This document shows, piece after piece, positions 1 through 5,757 of a stretch of 5,775 nt of DNA. This DNA is from Nitrosomonadales bacterium (GTDB lineage: Bacteria; Pseudomonadota; Gammaproteobacteria; Burkholderiales; Sulfuricellaceae): contig PQAG01000074.1 of the NCBI GenBank assembly GCA_003104895.1, forward strand, positions 9,782 to 15,556, given 5' to 3'. Every line of letters starts with the position of its first letter. The first letter of the stretch is position 1. The position numbers were made by a program, and so were the translations under genes. The notes under the pieces were generated by a model, which was given only the letters and a program-made list of their open reading frames with translations, made no database searches and had not been told where the DNA came from.

Positions 1-860
1 AGCCAGTAGCGCACGGCATAACGCGCAGAACTCTTGTCGAACTCCATCATCACGCAGTTGGGGCGGGGCTCCCGCGCCACGCGCTGAATATCGGCGGACT
101 GGATGGCATTTTCGACGATTTCTATCACACGTGCCGGAGGAATGTTGTAATCCACATTGAACCATACCCAGCGCCGCCATAATTCGGGTTGTCCTGTACG
201 TTTGCCGAGGACGCTGAACTTGGATTTCATCAGAACGCTGTTGGGGATGACCACGGTTTCCCAGTTGCGTGTTTCAATGGAAGTCGAGCGCCAGCGAATG
301 TCGACGACCTTGCCGGTCACTTCATCCACCTTGATCCAGTCGCCGACCTGAATCGAATTGTCCAGTTCCAGCGCGAGTCCGCCCAGGATATTGCCCAGCG
401 TGTCCTGCATGGAGAAAGCGATGACCGCGGTAATGACGGCTGAAGTGGTGATGATGCCGCTCAGGTCCATGCCTGCGTAACGCAGCCGGATCATCCCCCA
501 GATCAGGTAGCCGACGATGACCAGCATGTCTTCAAGAATGCTGGGGGTGCTGAGATGTGCGGCAGGCAGCAGGACGCGGAAAATGAGCATTCCACATAAA
601 CGGATCAGGACGATGCCTTCCGCTACGATAAATATTTCATGCAGGATGGATGCAGCCTTTGCCAGGCCGAGGCTGTGAAAAATGCCGCTGATGAACAGGC
701 CCGCCAGGCAGATGGCAAAGAAGAATAATGTGTGTGTCAGTGTGCGGCGGTCTGCAGGCCTGAGGCGATAAAGCAGCAAGGCGATGATCAGGACCGAGCC
801 GATCAGGTAGCCTATGCCCTGGTGCCAGGCGAAGGTGGAAATTTCTTGCCATGCGTTCAT
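1..860 (-). CDS. MscS-family mechanosensitive ion channel, partial (C-terminus beyond left edge)
   Basis: The minus strand reads open from an ATG at 860-858 to the window edge, giving 286 complete codons without a stop. The N-terminus has four hydrophobic stretches (about residues 15-31, 44-60, 70-98 and 110-125). A pore-helix-like segment follows at about 135-163, containing AFSMQDTLGNILGG. Next is the beta domain typical of MscS (165-216), with IQVGDWIKVDE, GKVVDIRWRST and VVIPNSVLM, and then the start of the cytoplasmic alpha/beta domain. Family members release ions and small solutes when membrane tension rises in hypo-osmotic shock. The extra N-terminal helices make it longer than E. coli MscS, which has three. 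Whether a further C-terminal domain, such as a cyclic-nucleotide-binding domain, exists cannot be seen. No good Shine-Dalgarno precedes the ATG, but it is the only ATG just ahead of the hydrophobic N-terminus. The gene is transcribed divergently from crcB. Confidence 0.93.
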   Translation of the reverse strand, partial: MNAWQEISTFAWHQGIGYLIGSVLIIALLLYRLRPADRRTLTHTLFFFAICLAGLFISGIFHSLGLAKAASILHEIFIVAEGIVLIRLCGMLIFRVLLPAAHLSTPSILEDMLVIVGYLIWGMIRLRYAGMDLSGIITTSAVITAVIAFSMQDTLGNILGGLALELDNSIQVGDWIKVDEVTGKVVDIRWRSTSIETRNWETVVIPNSVLMKSKFSVLGKRTGQPELWRRWVWFNVDYNIPPARVIEIVENAIQSADIQRVAREPRPNCVMMEFDKSSARYAVRYW

Positions 861-920
861 GACGCAACTGTAGCAATAATCCTGAACAAAAGGGAACTCC
901 TGTAAAATCCGGAGAAATAC
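861..920. promoter_or_regulatory. Divergent intergenic region between the MscS gene and crcB
   Basis: These 60 bases separate two genes that face away from each other, so promoters for both must lie here or run into the coding ends. AT-rich patches at 874-880 (CAATAAT) and 903-908 (TAAAAT) could serve as -10 elements for the plus strand, but no convincing -35 sits at 17 bases from either. The conserved fluoride-riboswitch core is not recognisable here. The promoter role is inferred from gene orientation rather than from a clear motif. Confidence 0.35.
911..914 (+). promoter_or_regulatory. Ribosome binding site of crcB (decides the start)
   Basis: GGAG lies six bases before the ATG at 921, an ideal spacing. 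This favours 921 over the in-frame ATG at 936. The G-rich run between the two ATGs could also act as a ribosome site for the later one. Confidence 0.6.
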
Positions 921-1319
921 ATGGCGGGGGCGGGGATGGCTTGGTACAGCTTGATTGCGGTTGGGGCAGGGGCGGCAGCGGGGGCATGGCTGCGCTGGTG
1001 GTTCGGGCTGTGGCTCAATCCGCTGTACCCGGTTTTGCCGCTCGGCACCCTGGCAGCCAACCTGCTTGGCGGCTATCTGATGGGCCTGGCCATGGTGCTG
1101 TTCGCCGAGCATCCGGCTCTTCCGCCGGAAGCGCGTTTGCTGATTGCGACCGGTTTTCTCGGCGGTCTGACCACTTTTTCAACTTTCTCGGCAGAAACGG
1201 CCACCCTGCTGCTGCGCGCCCAATATGCGTGGGTGGCGGGGATCGTGGGCTTGCACGTGGCGGGTTCGCTGGCCATGACGTTGCTGGGCATCTGGACGGT
1301 AAAGGCATTCAGGGGGTGA
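921..1319 (+). CDS. crcB: Fluoride ion channel FluC/CrcB
   Basis: This 132-residue protein has four membrane helices (about 9-31, 38-61, 70-92 and 100-126). It carries the family signatures GAGAAAGAWLRWW near residue 15, GTLAANLLGGYLMG at 42-55 and GFLGGLTTFSTFSAE at 78-92. N47 and the phenylalanines F86 and F89 correspond to the pore asparagine and 'Phe box' that line the fluoride path. The glycine/threonine run before them matches the region of the central structural sodium site. FluC proteins work as dual-topology homodimers in the inner membrane and let fluoride leave the cytoplasm. Length is normal for the family (about 120-130). The start at 921 is supported by GGAG; an alternative at 936 would remove five residues. 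It is the first gene of a tight three-gene cluster with the DUF190 and TSUP genes. The old name 'camphor resistance' does not describe its function. Confidence 0.95.
   Translation: MAGAGMAWYSLIAVGAGAAAGAWLRWWFGLWLNPLYPVLPLGTLAANLLGGYLMGLAMVLFAEHPALPPEARLLIATGFLGGLTTFSTFSAETATLLLRAQYAWVAGIVGLHVAGSLAMTLLGIWTVKAFRG
1311..1316 (+). promoter_or_regulatory. Ribosome binding site of the DUF190 gene
   Basis: AGGGGG ends five bases before the ATG at 1322 and lies across the last codons of crcB. It marks 1322 as the real start of the DUF190 protein. The same frame stays open far upstream inside crcB, but that upstream translation has no family similarity. Confidence 0.55.
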
Positions 1320-1321
1320 AT

Positions 1322-1636
1322 ATGCAGGGGGTTTGTCTGAAACTGTTTGTCAGTGAGGCGCAGCGGCATGAAGACAGCTTGCTTTATGAGTGGCTGCTGG
1401 AACAGGCGAAAGCGCTGGGCATTCGCGGCGGCACGGCCATCCGGGCCATGGCAGGCTATGGCCGCCATGGCAGGCTGCATGAGGAAGCCTTTTTCGAGCT
1501 GGCGGGAGAATTGCCGGTTGAGGTCGAGTTTCTTCTTGGCGAAACTGAAGCAGGGCAGCTGCTGGATCTGCTCAGGCGCCACCAGCTCAGGCTTTGCTAT
1601 GCCATGACGGCGGCCGAGTATGGCATTACCGAATAG
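1322..1636 (+). CDS. DUF190 family PII-like protein
   Basis: This small soluble protein of 104 residues matches the DUF190 family. An N-terminal strand VCLKLFVSEAQRHE leads into a helix with LLYEWLLEQAKALGI (about 20-34). The conserved loop GGTAIRAMAGYGRHGRLH follows at about 36-53, then the LAGELPVEVEFL strand (60-71). The fold of this family resembles PII signal proteins, which form trimers and bind nucleotides or other small ligands between subunits. The ligand and target of DUF190 proteins are, to my knowledge, not settled. The start is two bases after the crcB stop, and the stop directly abuts the next ATG, so it is co-translated with a fluoride channel and a transporter. DUF190 genes are commonly found beside crcB. 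A regulatory role on one of the two membrane proteins is inference from context and fold. Confidence 0.88.
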   Translation: MQGVCLKLFVSEAQRHEDSLLYEWLLEQAKALGIRGGTAIRAMAGYGRHGRLHEEAFFELAGELPVEVEFLLGETEAGQLLDLLRRHQLRLCYAMTAAEYGITE

Positions 1637-2392
1637 ATGATCCTTGGCGATCAGCTGATTCTTTTCGTTGCTTCCTTCGCCGCCAACTGGTTTTCGGCCT
1701 TGTCGGGCGGCGGGGCTGGCCTGATCCAGTTCCCCATGCTGATTTTTCTTGGCCTGCCATTTGGCGTTGCACTCTCGACGCACAAGGTGGCCAGTGTTGC
1801 GCTCGGCCTGGGCGCCACCATCCGGCATTTCCGCGAAAGCCATCTGGAGCGGCGCTTTTCGCTCATCATTCTCGGCGCGGGGCTGCCGGGCGTGGTGCTG
1901 GGCGCCAATGTCATTCTCAGGATTCCCGCGCCTGTCGCGCAACTGGCACTCGGCATCCTGACCATGGGTTTGGGGATTTACTCCGTTTTCATGCCCAGGC
2001 TGGGCATGGAGCATTCTCCTCGCAACCTCGATGGTGCTGCGCTTGTGATGGGAATGGCCGGTCTGTTTGTGGTTGGATTCCTGAATGGCTCAATCACTTC
2101 GGGCACCGGCCTGTTCCTGACCATGTGGCTGATCCATCACTTCGGACTCGATTACAAGCGTGCAGTGGCCTATACCCTGGTGCTGTGCGGACTGGTGTGG
2201 AACGGCGCCGGCGCAGTGGTGCTGGGCATGATCGGCACCATCGCCTGGGACTGGATGCCGGCCTTGCTTGCGGGGTCGATCATCGGCGGCTATCTCGGCA
2301 GCCACTACGCGCTTAAAAAGGGCAATCAGTGGATCAAGCGCGCTTTTGAAATCGTTACAATTCTCATCGGCCTCAAGCTGATTGTCAGTTAG
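1637..2392 (+). CDS. TSUP family (TauE/SafE-type) membrane transporter
   Basis: This 251-residue integral membrane protein has about eight hydrophobic segments (near 6-22, 28-45, 74-95, 98-118, 135-155, 175-200, 205-225 and 236-250). The two halves carry related motifs: SGGGAGLIQFPML at 23-35 and GSITSGTGLFLTMW at 151-164. This is the internal repeat typical of TauE/SafE (TSUP) transporters. Characterised relatives export sulfite, sulfoacetate or other small organic or sulfur anions; the substrate here cannot be read from sequence. Length is normal for the family. Its ATG follows the DUF190 stop with no gap (TAG-ATG) and only a weak GAG at 1616-1618 precedes it. This suggests translation by coupling to the upstream gene. 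Position in a cluster with FluC hints at an anion-related role, but that is inference. Confidence 0.9.
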   Translation: MILGDQLILFVASFAANWFSALSGGGAGLIQFPMLIFLGLPFGVALSTHKVASVALGLGATIRHFRESHLERRFSLIILGAGLPGVVLGANVILRIPAPVAQLALGILTMGLGIYSVFMPRLGMEHSPRNLDGAALVMGMAGLFVVGFLNGSITSGTGLFLTMWLIHHFGLDYKRAVAYTLVLCGLVWNGAGAVVLGMIGTIAWDWMPALLAGSIIGGYLGSHYALKKGNQWIKRAFEIVTILIGLKLIVS

Positions 2393-2479
2393 GTTGTTGC
2401 TGGATAAACAGGGCATTTTCCGCCACAATAATGCATTTTGGGCCTCTTGGTCCCTTGTGATTTTTCATCGAGAAAAATA
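2393..2479 (+). promoter_or_regulatory. Leader/promoter region of sucCD
   Basis: This 87-base spacer is AT-richer than its surroundings and is the obvious place for a sucCD promoter. AATAAT at 2427-2432 or CACAAT at 2424-2429 could be a -10, but no good -35 stands at the right distance. GGGCC (2440-2444) can pair with GG-T-CCC (2449-2454) around a TCTT loop, leaving one bulged T, and a short T run follows at 2461-2465. This could be a weak terminator for the upstream operon or simply leader structure. GCATTTT occurs twice (2413-2419 and 2433-2439). None of these is strong alone. Confidence 0.35.
2460..2478 (+). promoter_or_regulatory. AU-rich hairpin over the sucC ribosome-binding region
   Basis: ATTTTTC (2460-2466) is a perfect complement of GAAAAAT (2472-2478), with the five-base loop ATCGA. 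It ends one base before the sucC ATG at 2480. The only Shine-Dalgarno-like stretch, GAGA at 2470-2473, lies at the loop/stem junction, so folding would partly hide it. Six of the seven pairs are A-U, so the stem would be weak and could melt easily. The pairing is visible in the sequence; a regulatory effect is speculation. Confidence 0.3.
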
Positions 2480-3640
2480 ATGAATCTGCACGAATATCAG
2501 GCAAAACAGTTGCTGCGCGAGCAGGGGATTCCCACCCCGCGCGGCGTGGTGCTGGACAACGCGGCCCAGGCCGGAACGGCGGCAGGGCAACTGGGCGGAG
2601 AGGCCTGGGTGGTCAAGGCGCAGATCCATGCCGGCGGCCGCGGAAAGGCCGGCGGGGTGCGCGTGGTGCGCTCGATGAACGATCTGCTCCAGAGCGTGAA
2701 CACGCTGCTCGGCAGCCGTCTGGTGACTTACCAGAACGCACCCGGCGGGCAAGTGGTGTCGAACATCCTGATCGAGGAAACGCTGGCCATCGCGCGCGAG
2801 ATTTATCTCAGCCTGACTGTTGACCGCGAGTCCGAGCGCATCGTGCTGGTGGCCTCCGGCAGCGGCGGCATGGAAATCGAGGAGATCGCCCGCACCGATC
2901 CGGACAAGATCCTGCGTGAGGTGTGCGACCCGGTGTGGGGCCTGCAGGATTATCAGTGCCGCAACATCGCCTTCGGTCTCAACCTGGAAGGCCCGCAGAT
3001 CGCCGCCTTTGGCAAGTTGGCCAAGGGCATTTACCAGCTGTTCATGAAGAACGACCTGTCGCTGGTGGAAATCAATCCGCTGGTGGTGACGGCCAGCGGC
3101 GAACTGGTGGCGCTGGACTGCAAGATCAGCGTGGAGGACAACGCCCTCTACCGCCAGAAGGAACTGGCCGCCCTGCGCGACCCGAGCCAGGACGACGCCA
3201 AGGAAGCGGCGGCGCGCGAGGCGGACCTCAATTACATCGCCCTCAGCGGCAATATCGGCTGCATGGTCAACGGCGCGGGCCTGGCCATGGCGACCATGGA
3301 CCTGATCAAGCTGCACGGCGGGCAGCCCGCCAACTTCCTCGACGTGGGCGGCGGCGCGACGGCGGAAACCGTGGCCAAGGCCTTCAAGATCATTCTTTCC
3401 GATGCCAACGTCAAGGCCATCCTGGTCAACATCTTCGGCGGCATCATGCGCTGCGACATCATCGCCGAGGGCATCATCACGGCGGTCAAGGACGTTGGCG
3501 TCAAGGTGCCGGTGATCGTTCGCCTGGAAGGCACCAACGTTGAACTGGGGCAGAAGATGCTGGCCGAGAGCGGGGTCGGCGTGATTTCCGCCAGCGATCT
3601 GACCGATGCGGCCAAGCGCGCCGTGGCAGCGGTGGCTTAA
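2480..3640 (+). CDS. sucC: Succinyl-CoA synthetase (ADP-forming) beta subunit
   Basis: The 386-residue product starts MNLHEYQAKQLLREQGIPTP, the usual SucC N-terminus. This fixes the start at 2480 rather than an in-frame ATG at 2438. SucC forms the ATP-grasp half of succinyl-CoA synthetase, which interconverts succinyl-CoA, ADP and phosphate with succinate, CoA and ATP in the TCA cycle. The nucleotide-binding segment is KAQIHAGGRGKAGG at 46-59. E197 and N199 (in EINPLVV) and D213 match the E. coli metal-binding positions. The C-terminal CoA-ligase domain has FLDVGGGAT near 286-294 and NIFGGIMRCD at 317-326. Length is normal (E. coli 388) and nothing is broken. Lysines are almost all AAG, a bias shared with sucD and stronger than in the neighbours, as expected of a highly expressed gene. 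sucD follows after 12 bases. Nucleotide preference (ATP or GTP) is not certain from sequence. Confidence 0.98.
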   Translation: MNLHEYQAKQLLREQGIPTPRGVVLDNAAQAGTAAGQLGGEAWVVKAQIHAGGRGKAGGVRVVRSMNDLLQSVNTLLGSRLVTYQNAPGGQVVSNILIEETLAIAREIYLSLTVDRESERIVLVASGSGGMEIEEIARTDPDKILREVCDPVWGLQDYQCRNIAFGLNLEGPQIAAFGKLAKGIYQLFMKNDLSLVEINPLVVTASGELVALDCKISVEDNALYRQKELAALRDPSQDDAKEAAAREADLNYIALSGNIGCMVNGAGLAMATMDLIKLHGGQPANFLDVGGGATAETVAKAFKIILSDANVKAILVNIFGGIMRCDIIAEGIITAVKDVGVKVPVIVRLEGTNVELGQKMLAESGVGVISASDLTDAAKRAVAAVA

Positions 3641-3641
3641 T

Positions 3642-3646
3642 AGGGA
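3642..3646 (+). promoter_or_regulatory. Ribosome binding site of sucD
   Basis: AGGGA lies six bases before the sucD ATG at 3653, inside the 12-base gap after the sucC stop. sucD therefore has its own good translation signal, which fits equal production of the two subunits. Confidence 0.6.
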
Positions 3647-3652
3647 ATAAAT

Positions 3653-4528
3653 ATGAGCATTCTGGTCAACAAGAACACCAAGGTCATCTGCCAGGGCTTC
3701 ACCGGCAAGCAGGGCACGTTCCACTCCGAGCAGGGCATTGCCTATGGCACCAAGATGGTCGGCGGCGTGACGCCGGGCAAGGGCGGGCAGACCCACCTCA
3801 ACCTGCCGGTATTCAACACGGTGCGCGATGCGGTGAAGGAAACCGGCGCCAACGCCACCATGATCTACGTGCCGCCTGCCTTTGCCGCGGATTCCATCAT
3901 GGAAGCTGCTGCTGCGGGGATCGAGGTCATCGTGTGCATCACCGAGGGCATCCCGGTGCTGGACATGTTGAAGGTCAAGGCCGCGCTCAAGGACAGCACC
4001 TCCGTGCTGATCGGCCCCAACTGCCCCGGCATCATCACCCCGGAAGAGTGCAAGATCGGCATCATGCCCGGCTTCATCCACAAGAAAGGCAAGGTCGGCA
4101 TCGTGTCGCGCTCCGGCACGCTGACTTACGAGGCCGTGTACCAGACCACCAAGGCCGGCCTGGGCCAGAGCACCTGCGTCGGCATCGGCGGCGATCCGAT
4201 CAAGGGCCTGGATTTCATCGACTGCCTGAAGCTGTTTCAGGACGACCCAGAGACCGAGGCCATCATCATGGTGGGCGAGATCGGCGGCACGCGCGAAGAG
4301 GCCGCTGCGGAATACATCAAGGCCCATGTCACCAAGCCGGTGGCGGGCTACATCGCCGGCCAGACCGCGCCCAAGGGCAAGCGCATGGGTCATGCCGGGG
4401 CGATCATCGCCGGCGGCAGCGGGCTGGCCTCGGACAAGATCAGGGCACTGCGGGCTGCCGGCGTGGTGGTGGCGGAATCGCCTGCCGGGCTGGGCGAAGC
4501 GGTTCTGGCCGCAATCAGCCAGTCATGA
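3653..4528 (+). CDS. sucD: Succinyl-CoA synthetase (ADP-forming) alpha subunit
   Basis: This 291-residue protein is a complete SucD. The N-terminal CoA-binding Rossmann domain shows GFTGKQGTFHSEQ at 15-27 and GGVTPGKGG at 37-45. GPNCPGIITP lies at 121-130. The ligase domain begins around GIVSRSGTLTYE (149-160). The catalytic histidine that is phosphorylated during the reaction is H247, in GKRMGHAGAII. The alpha subunit carries CoA binding and the phospho-histidine, while SucC supplies the nucleotide site; together they make the cytoplasmic TCA-cycle enzyme. Length is normal (E. coli 289). Lysine codons are AAG with a single AAA, in contrast to the phosphatase gene that follows. The stop TGA (4526-4528) overlaps an ATG at 4525 of that downstream gene. 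Confidence 0.98.
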   Translation: MSILVNKNTKVICQGFTGKQGTFHSEQGIAYGTKMVGGVTPGKGGQTHLNLPVFNTVRDAVKETGANATMIYVPPAFAADSIMEAAAAGIEVIVCITEGIPVLDMLKVKAALKDSTSVLIGPNCPGIITPEECKIGIMPGFIHKKGKVGIVSRSGTLTYEAVYQTTKAGLGQSTCVGIGGDPIKGLDFIDCLKLFQDDPETEAIIMVGEIGGTREEAAAEYIKAHVTKPVAGYIAGQTAPKGKRMGHAGAIIAGGSGLASDKIRALRAAGVVVAESPAGLGEAVLAAISQS

Positions 4529-4542
4529 CAAGAGAGCCGATG

Positions 4543-5037
4543 ATGAAAGAAGCCAGCGTGCTGTTCGTGTGCATGGGCAACATTTGCAGATCGCCCACGG
4601 CGGAGGGCGTGTTCCGCCATCTGGTCATGCGCTCCGGCCTGGATCGGGCCATACACATCGATTCTGCCGGTACGCATGCTTATCACATCGGCAAATCGCC
4701 GGATGCCCGGGCAAGCGCAGCGGCAGCAAAGCGGGGCTATGATCTGAGCGAATTGCGGGGCCGCCAGGTGAACCCGCAGGATTTTCTGGTATTCGACTAT
4801 ATCCTGGCCATGGATGAGGAAAATCTGACCAACCTGAAACGCATTTGTCCAAGCGGGCATGAGCACAAAGTCAGCCTGTTTCTGGAGCACAGCCGGAAAT
4901 TCAGCGCACGCGAAGTGCCCGATCCTTACTACGGCGGGGCGCAGGGCTTCGAGCATGTGCTGGATCTGGTGGAAGACGCCGCGCTCGGCCTGCTGCAGAA
5001 ACTGGAGCGGGAGCACGCGCTGCGCGGACCGAAGTAA
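4543..5037 (+). CDS. Low-molecular-weight protein tyrosine phosphatase
   Basis: This 164-residue protein begins just before the strand VLFVCMGNICRSPTAEG, the P-loop of low-molecular-weight tyrosine phosphatases. C10 is the nucleophile and R16 the phosphate-binding arginine (C-x5-R). The general-acid aspartate is D127 in DPYYGG, with the two tyrosines typical of the family. These cytoplasmic enzymes remove phosphate from phosphotyrosine. Bacterial members often counter tyrosine kinases in polysaccharide export, but no such genes are seen here. Some members act on arginine phosphate, so the substrate is not certain. Three starts are possible: 4525 (overlapping the sucD stop as ATGA), 4540 and 4543. 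GAG at 4534-4536 is best spaced for 4543, and a start there fits the family's short N-terminus. Choosing 4525 would add six residues. The gene appears co-transcribed with sucCD, though AAA lysines are common here, unlike in sucD. Confidence 0.93.
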   Translation: MKEASVLFVCMGNICRSPTAEGVFRHLVMRSGLDRAIHIDSAGTHAYHIGKSPDARASAAAAKRGYDLSELRGRQVNPQDFLVFDYILAMDEENLTNLKRICPSGHEHKVSLFLEHSRKFSAREVPDPYYGGAQGFEHVLDLVEDAALGLLQKLEREHALRGPK

Positions 5038-5077
5038 AACAGTTGCAGGGGCGCAATAGATATGGCTTGCCTGGCGG

Positions 5078-5083
5078 TACAAT
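5078..5083 (+). promoter_or_regulatory. Possible -10 element before the corrinoid protein gene
   Basis: TACAAT lies in the 69-base spacer after the phosphatase and would place transcription start near 5090, shortly before the gene's ATG. The matching -35 position (about 5055-5060, AATAGA) is poor and no TG extension is present, so this is a tentative call. The spacer shows no clear terminator hairpin, and read-through from sucCD is equally possible. Confidence 0.25.
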
Positions 5084-5106
5084 GAAAGCATTTCCGTTGC
5101 CCTGAA

Positions 5107-5757
5107 ATGATCGCCATGACCAACCCCGAAATGAACAAGCTGGTGGAAGTCCTGCTGGAAGGGGATCACGCCGCGGCGCTGGCCGAGGCGAGGCGGCTGC
5201 GTGCCATGGGCATTGAGCCGGAGCGGATCGTGACGGAAGGGCTGGAAGCGGCGATGCAGCGGCTCGACGACAAGTGCACGGTGGAAAGCTTCAACCTGCT
5301 CGAAATCATGCTGGTCGGGCGCGCGGTGTCCGCCGTGGTGAACGAGCTTTATCCGGAGGGGGTGCCGCCGGAGCGTGGCCGCGATACCTTCGTCATTGCC
5401 ACGCTGGAGGGCGATGTCCACGACCTGGGCAAGAACATCGCCAAGATGGTGCTGATCGGCAAGGGCTACCGGGTGGTCGATCTGGGCAAGGACTGCCCGG
5501 TGGAAACCCTGGTGAACGCGGCGGAGCGCGAGCACGCCCATGCCGTGCTGGTGAGCGGCCTGATCACCCCGGTCATCCCGCAGGTGCGCAAGGTCAGGCC
5601 CGCGCTGGCCGAGCGCGGGCTGGGCGGCATCAGGGTGGTGGCGGGCGGAGCTGCGCTGAAGCAGTCCTCTGCAGAGGCGCTGAACGTGGATTACGTGGCG
5701 GAAACGGCTTTCGACGGGGCGCTCTATCTGGATCAACTGGTGCGGGGGGCGGCATGA
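5107..5757 (+). CDS. Corrinoid (vitamin B12)-binding methyl-carrier protein
   Basis: The 216-residue product has the two-domain layout of methyltransferase corrinoid proteins (MtaC/MtbC/MttC and the B12 part of MetH). A helical cap domain covers about 1-90 (VEVLLEGDHAAALAEARRL, then FNLLEIMLVGRAVSAVVNEL). The Rossmann-type B12 domain follows from about 95. The signature GDVHDLGKN contains D103-x-H105-x-x-G108, where H105 is the expected lower cobalt ligand. SGL at 150-152 and GG at 180-181 complete the B12-tail site. Such proteins accept a methyl group on cobalt from a substrate-specific methyltransferase and pass it to a second one, usually toward tetrahydrofolate, a thiol or coenzyme M. Which donor is used here cannot be read. 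Starts at 5107, 5116 or 5131 are possible and none has a clear ribosome site. The stop overlaps the next ATG (ATGA), pointing to a coupled partner gene. Confidence 0.9.
   Translation: MIAMTNPEMNKLVEVLLEGDHAAALAEARRLRAMGIEPERIVTEGLEAAMQRLDDKCTVESFNLLEIMLVGRAVSAVVNELYPEGVPPERGRDTFVIATLEGDVHDLGKNIAKMVLIGKGYRVVDLGKDCPVETLVNAAEREHAHAVLVSGLITPVIPQVRKVRPALAERGLGGIRVVAGGAALKQSSAEALNVDYVAETAFDGALYLDQLVRGAA

Noticed and set aside
157..443. Short plus-strand open frames inside the MscS gene region.
   Set aside because: They lie opposite conserved MscS coding sequence and have no ribosome site or family resemblance.
861..920. Fluoride riboswitch ahead of crcB.
   Set aside because: I looked for the conserved GG-rich core and pseudoknot elements before crcB and did not find them. 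The 60-base spacer is also short for an aptamer plus promoter. A covariance-model scan would settle it.
1073..2014. Minus-strand open frame of about 313 codons opposite crcB, DUF190 and the transporter.
   Set aside because: It overlaps three recognised plus-strand genes, and its hydrophilic low-complexity translation resembles no known family.
2413..2439. Direct repeat GCATTTT twice, 20 bases apart start to start, in the sucC leader.
   Set aside because: A seven-base repeat in an AT-rich leader is too short to support an operator without comparison to other promoters.
2465..4393. Very long open frame on the minus strand opposite sucC and sucD (over 600 codons).
   Set aside because: It mirrors the codon bias of two highly conserved genes. 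The translation is rich in His, Asp, Ala and Gly with no recognisable domain, as expected of an antisense shadow in GC-rich DNA.
5089..5109. Inverted repeat CATTTC/GAAATG (5089-5094 and 5104-5109) that includes the first ATG of the corrinoid gene.
   Set aside because: Six paired bases around a nine-base loop arise often by chance, and the start codon itself is uncertain.
4390..5736. Long open frame on the minus strand opposite the phosphatase and corrinoid genes.
   Set aside because: It crosses two well-supported plus-strand genes and has a His/Arg/Gln-rich, domain-free translation, so it is a shadow.
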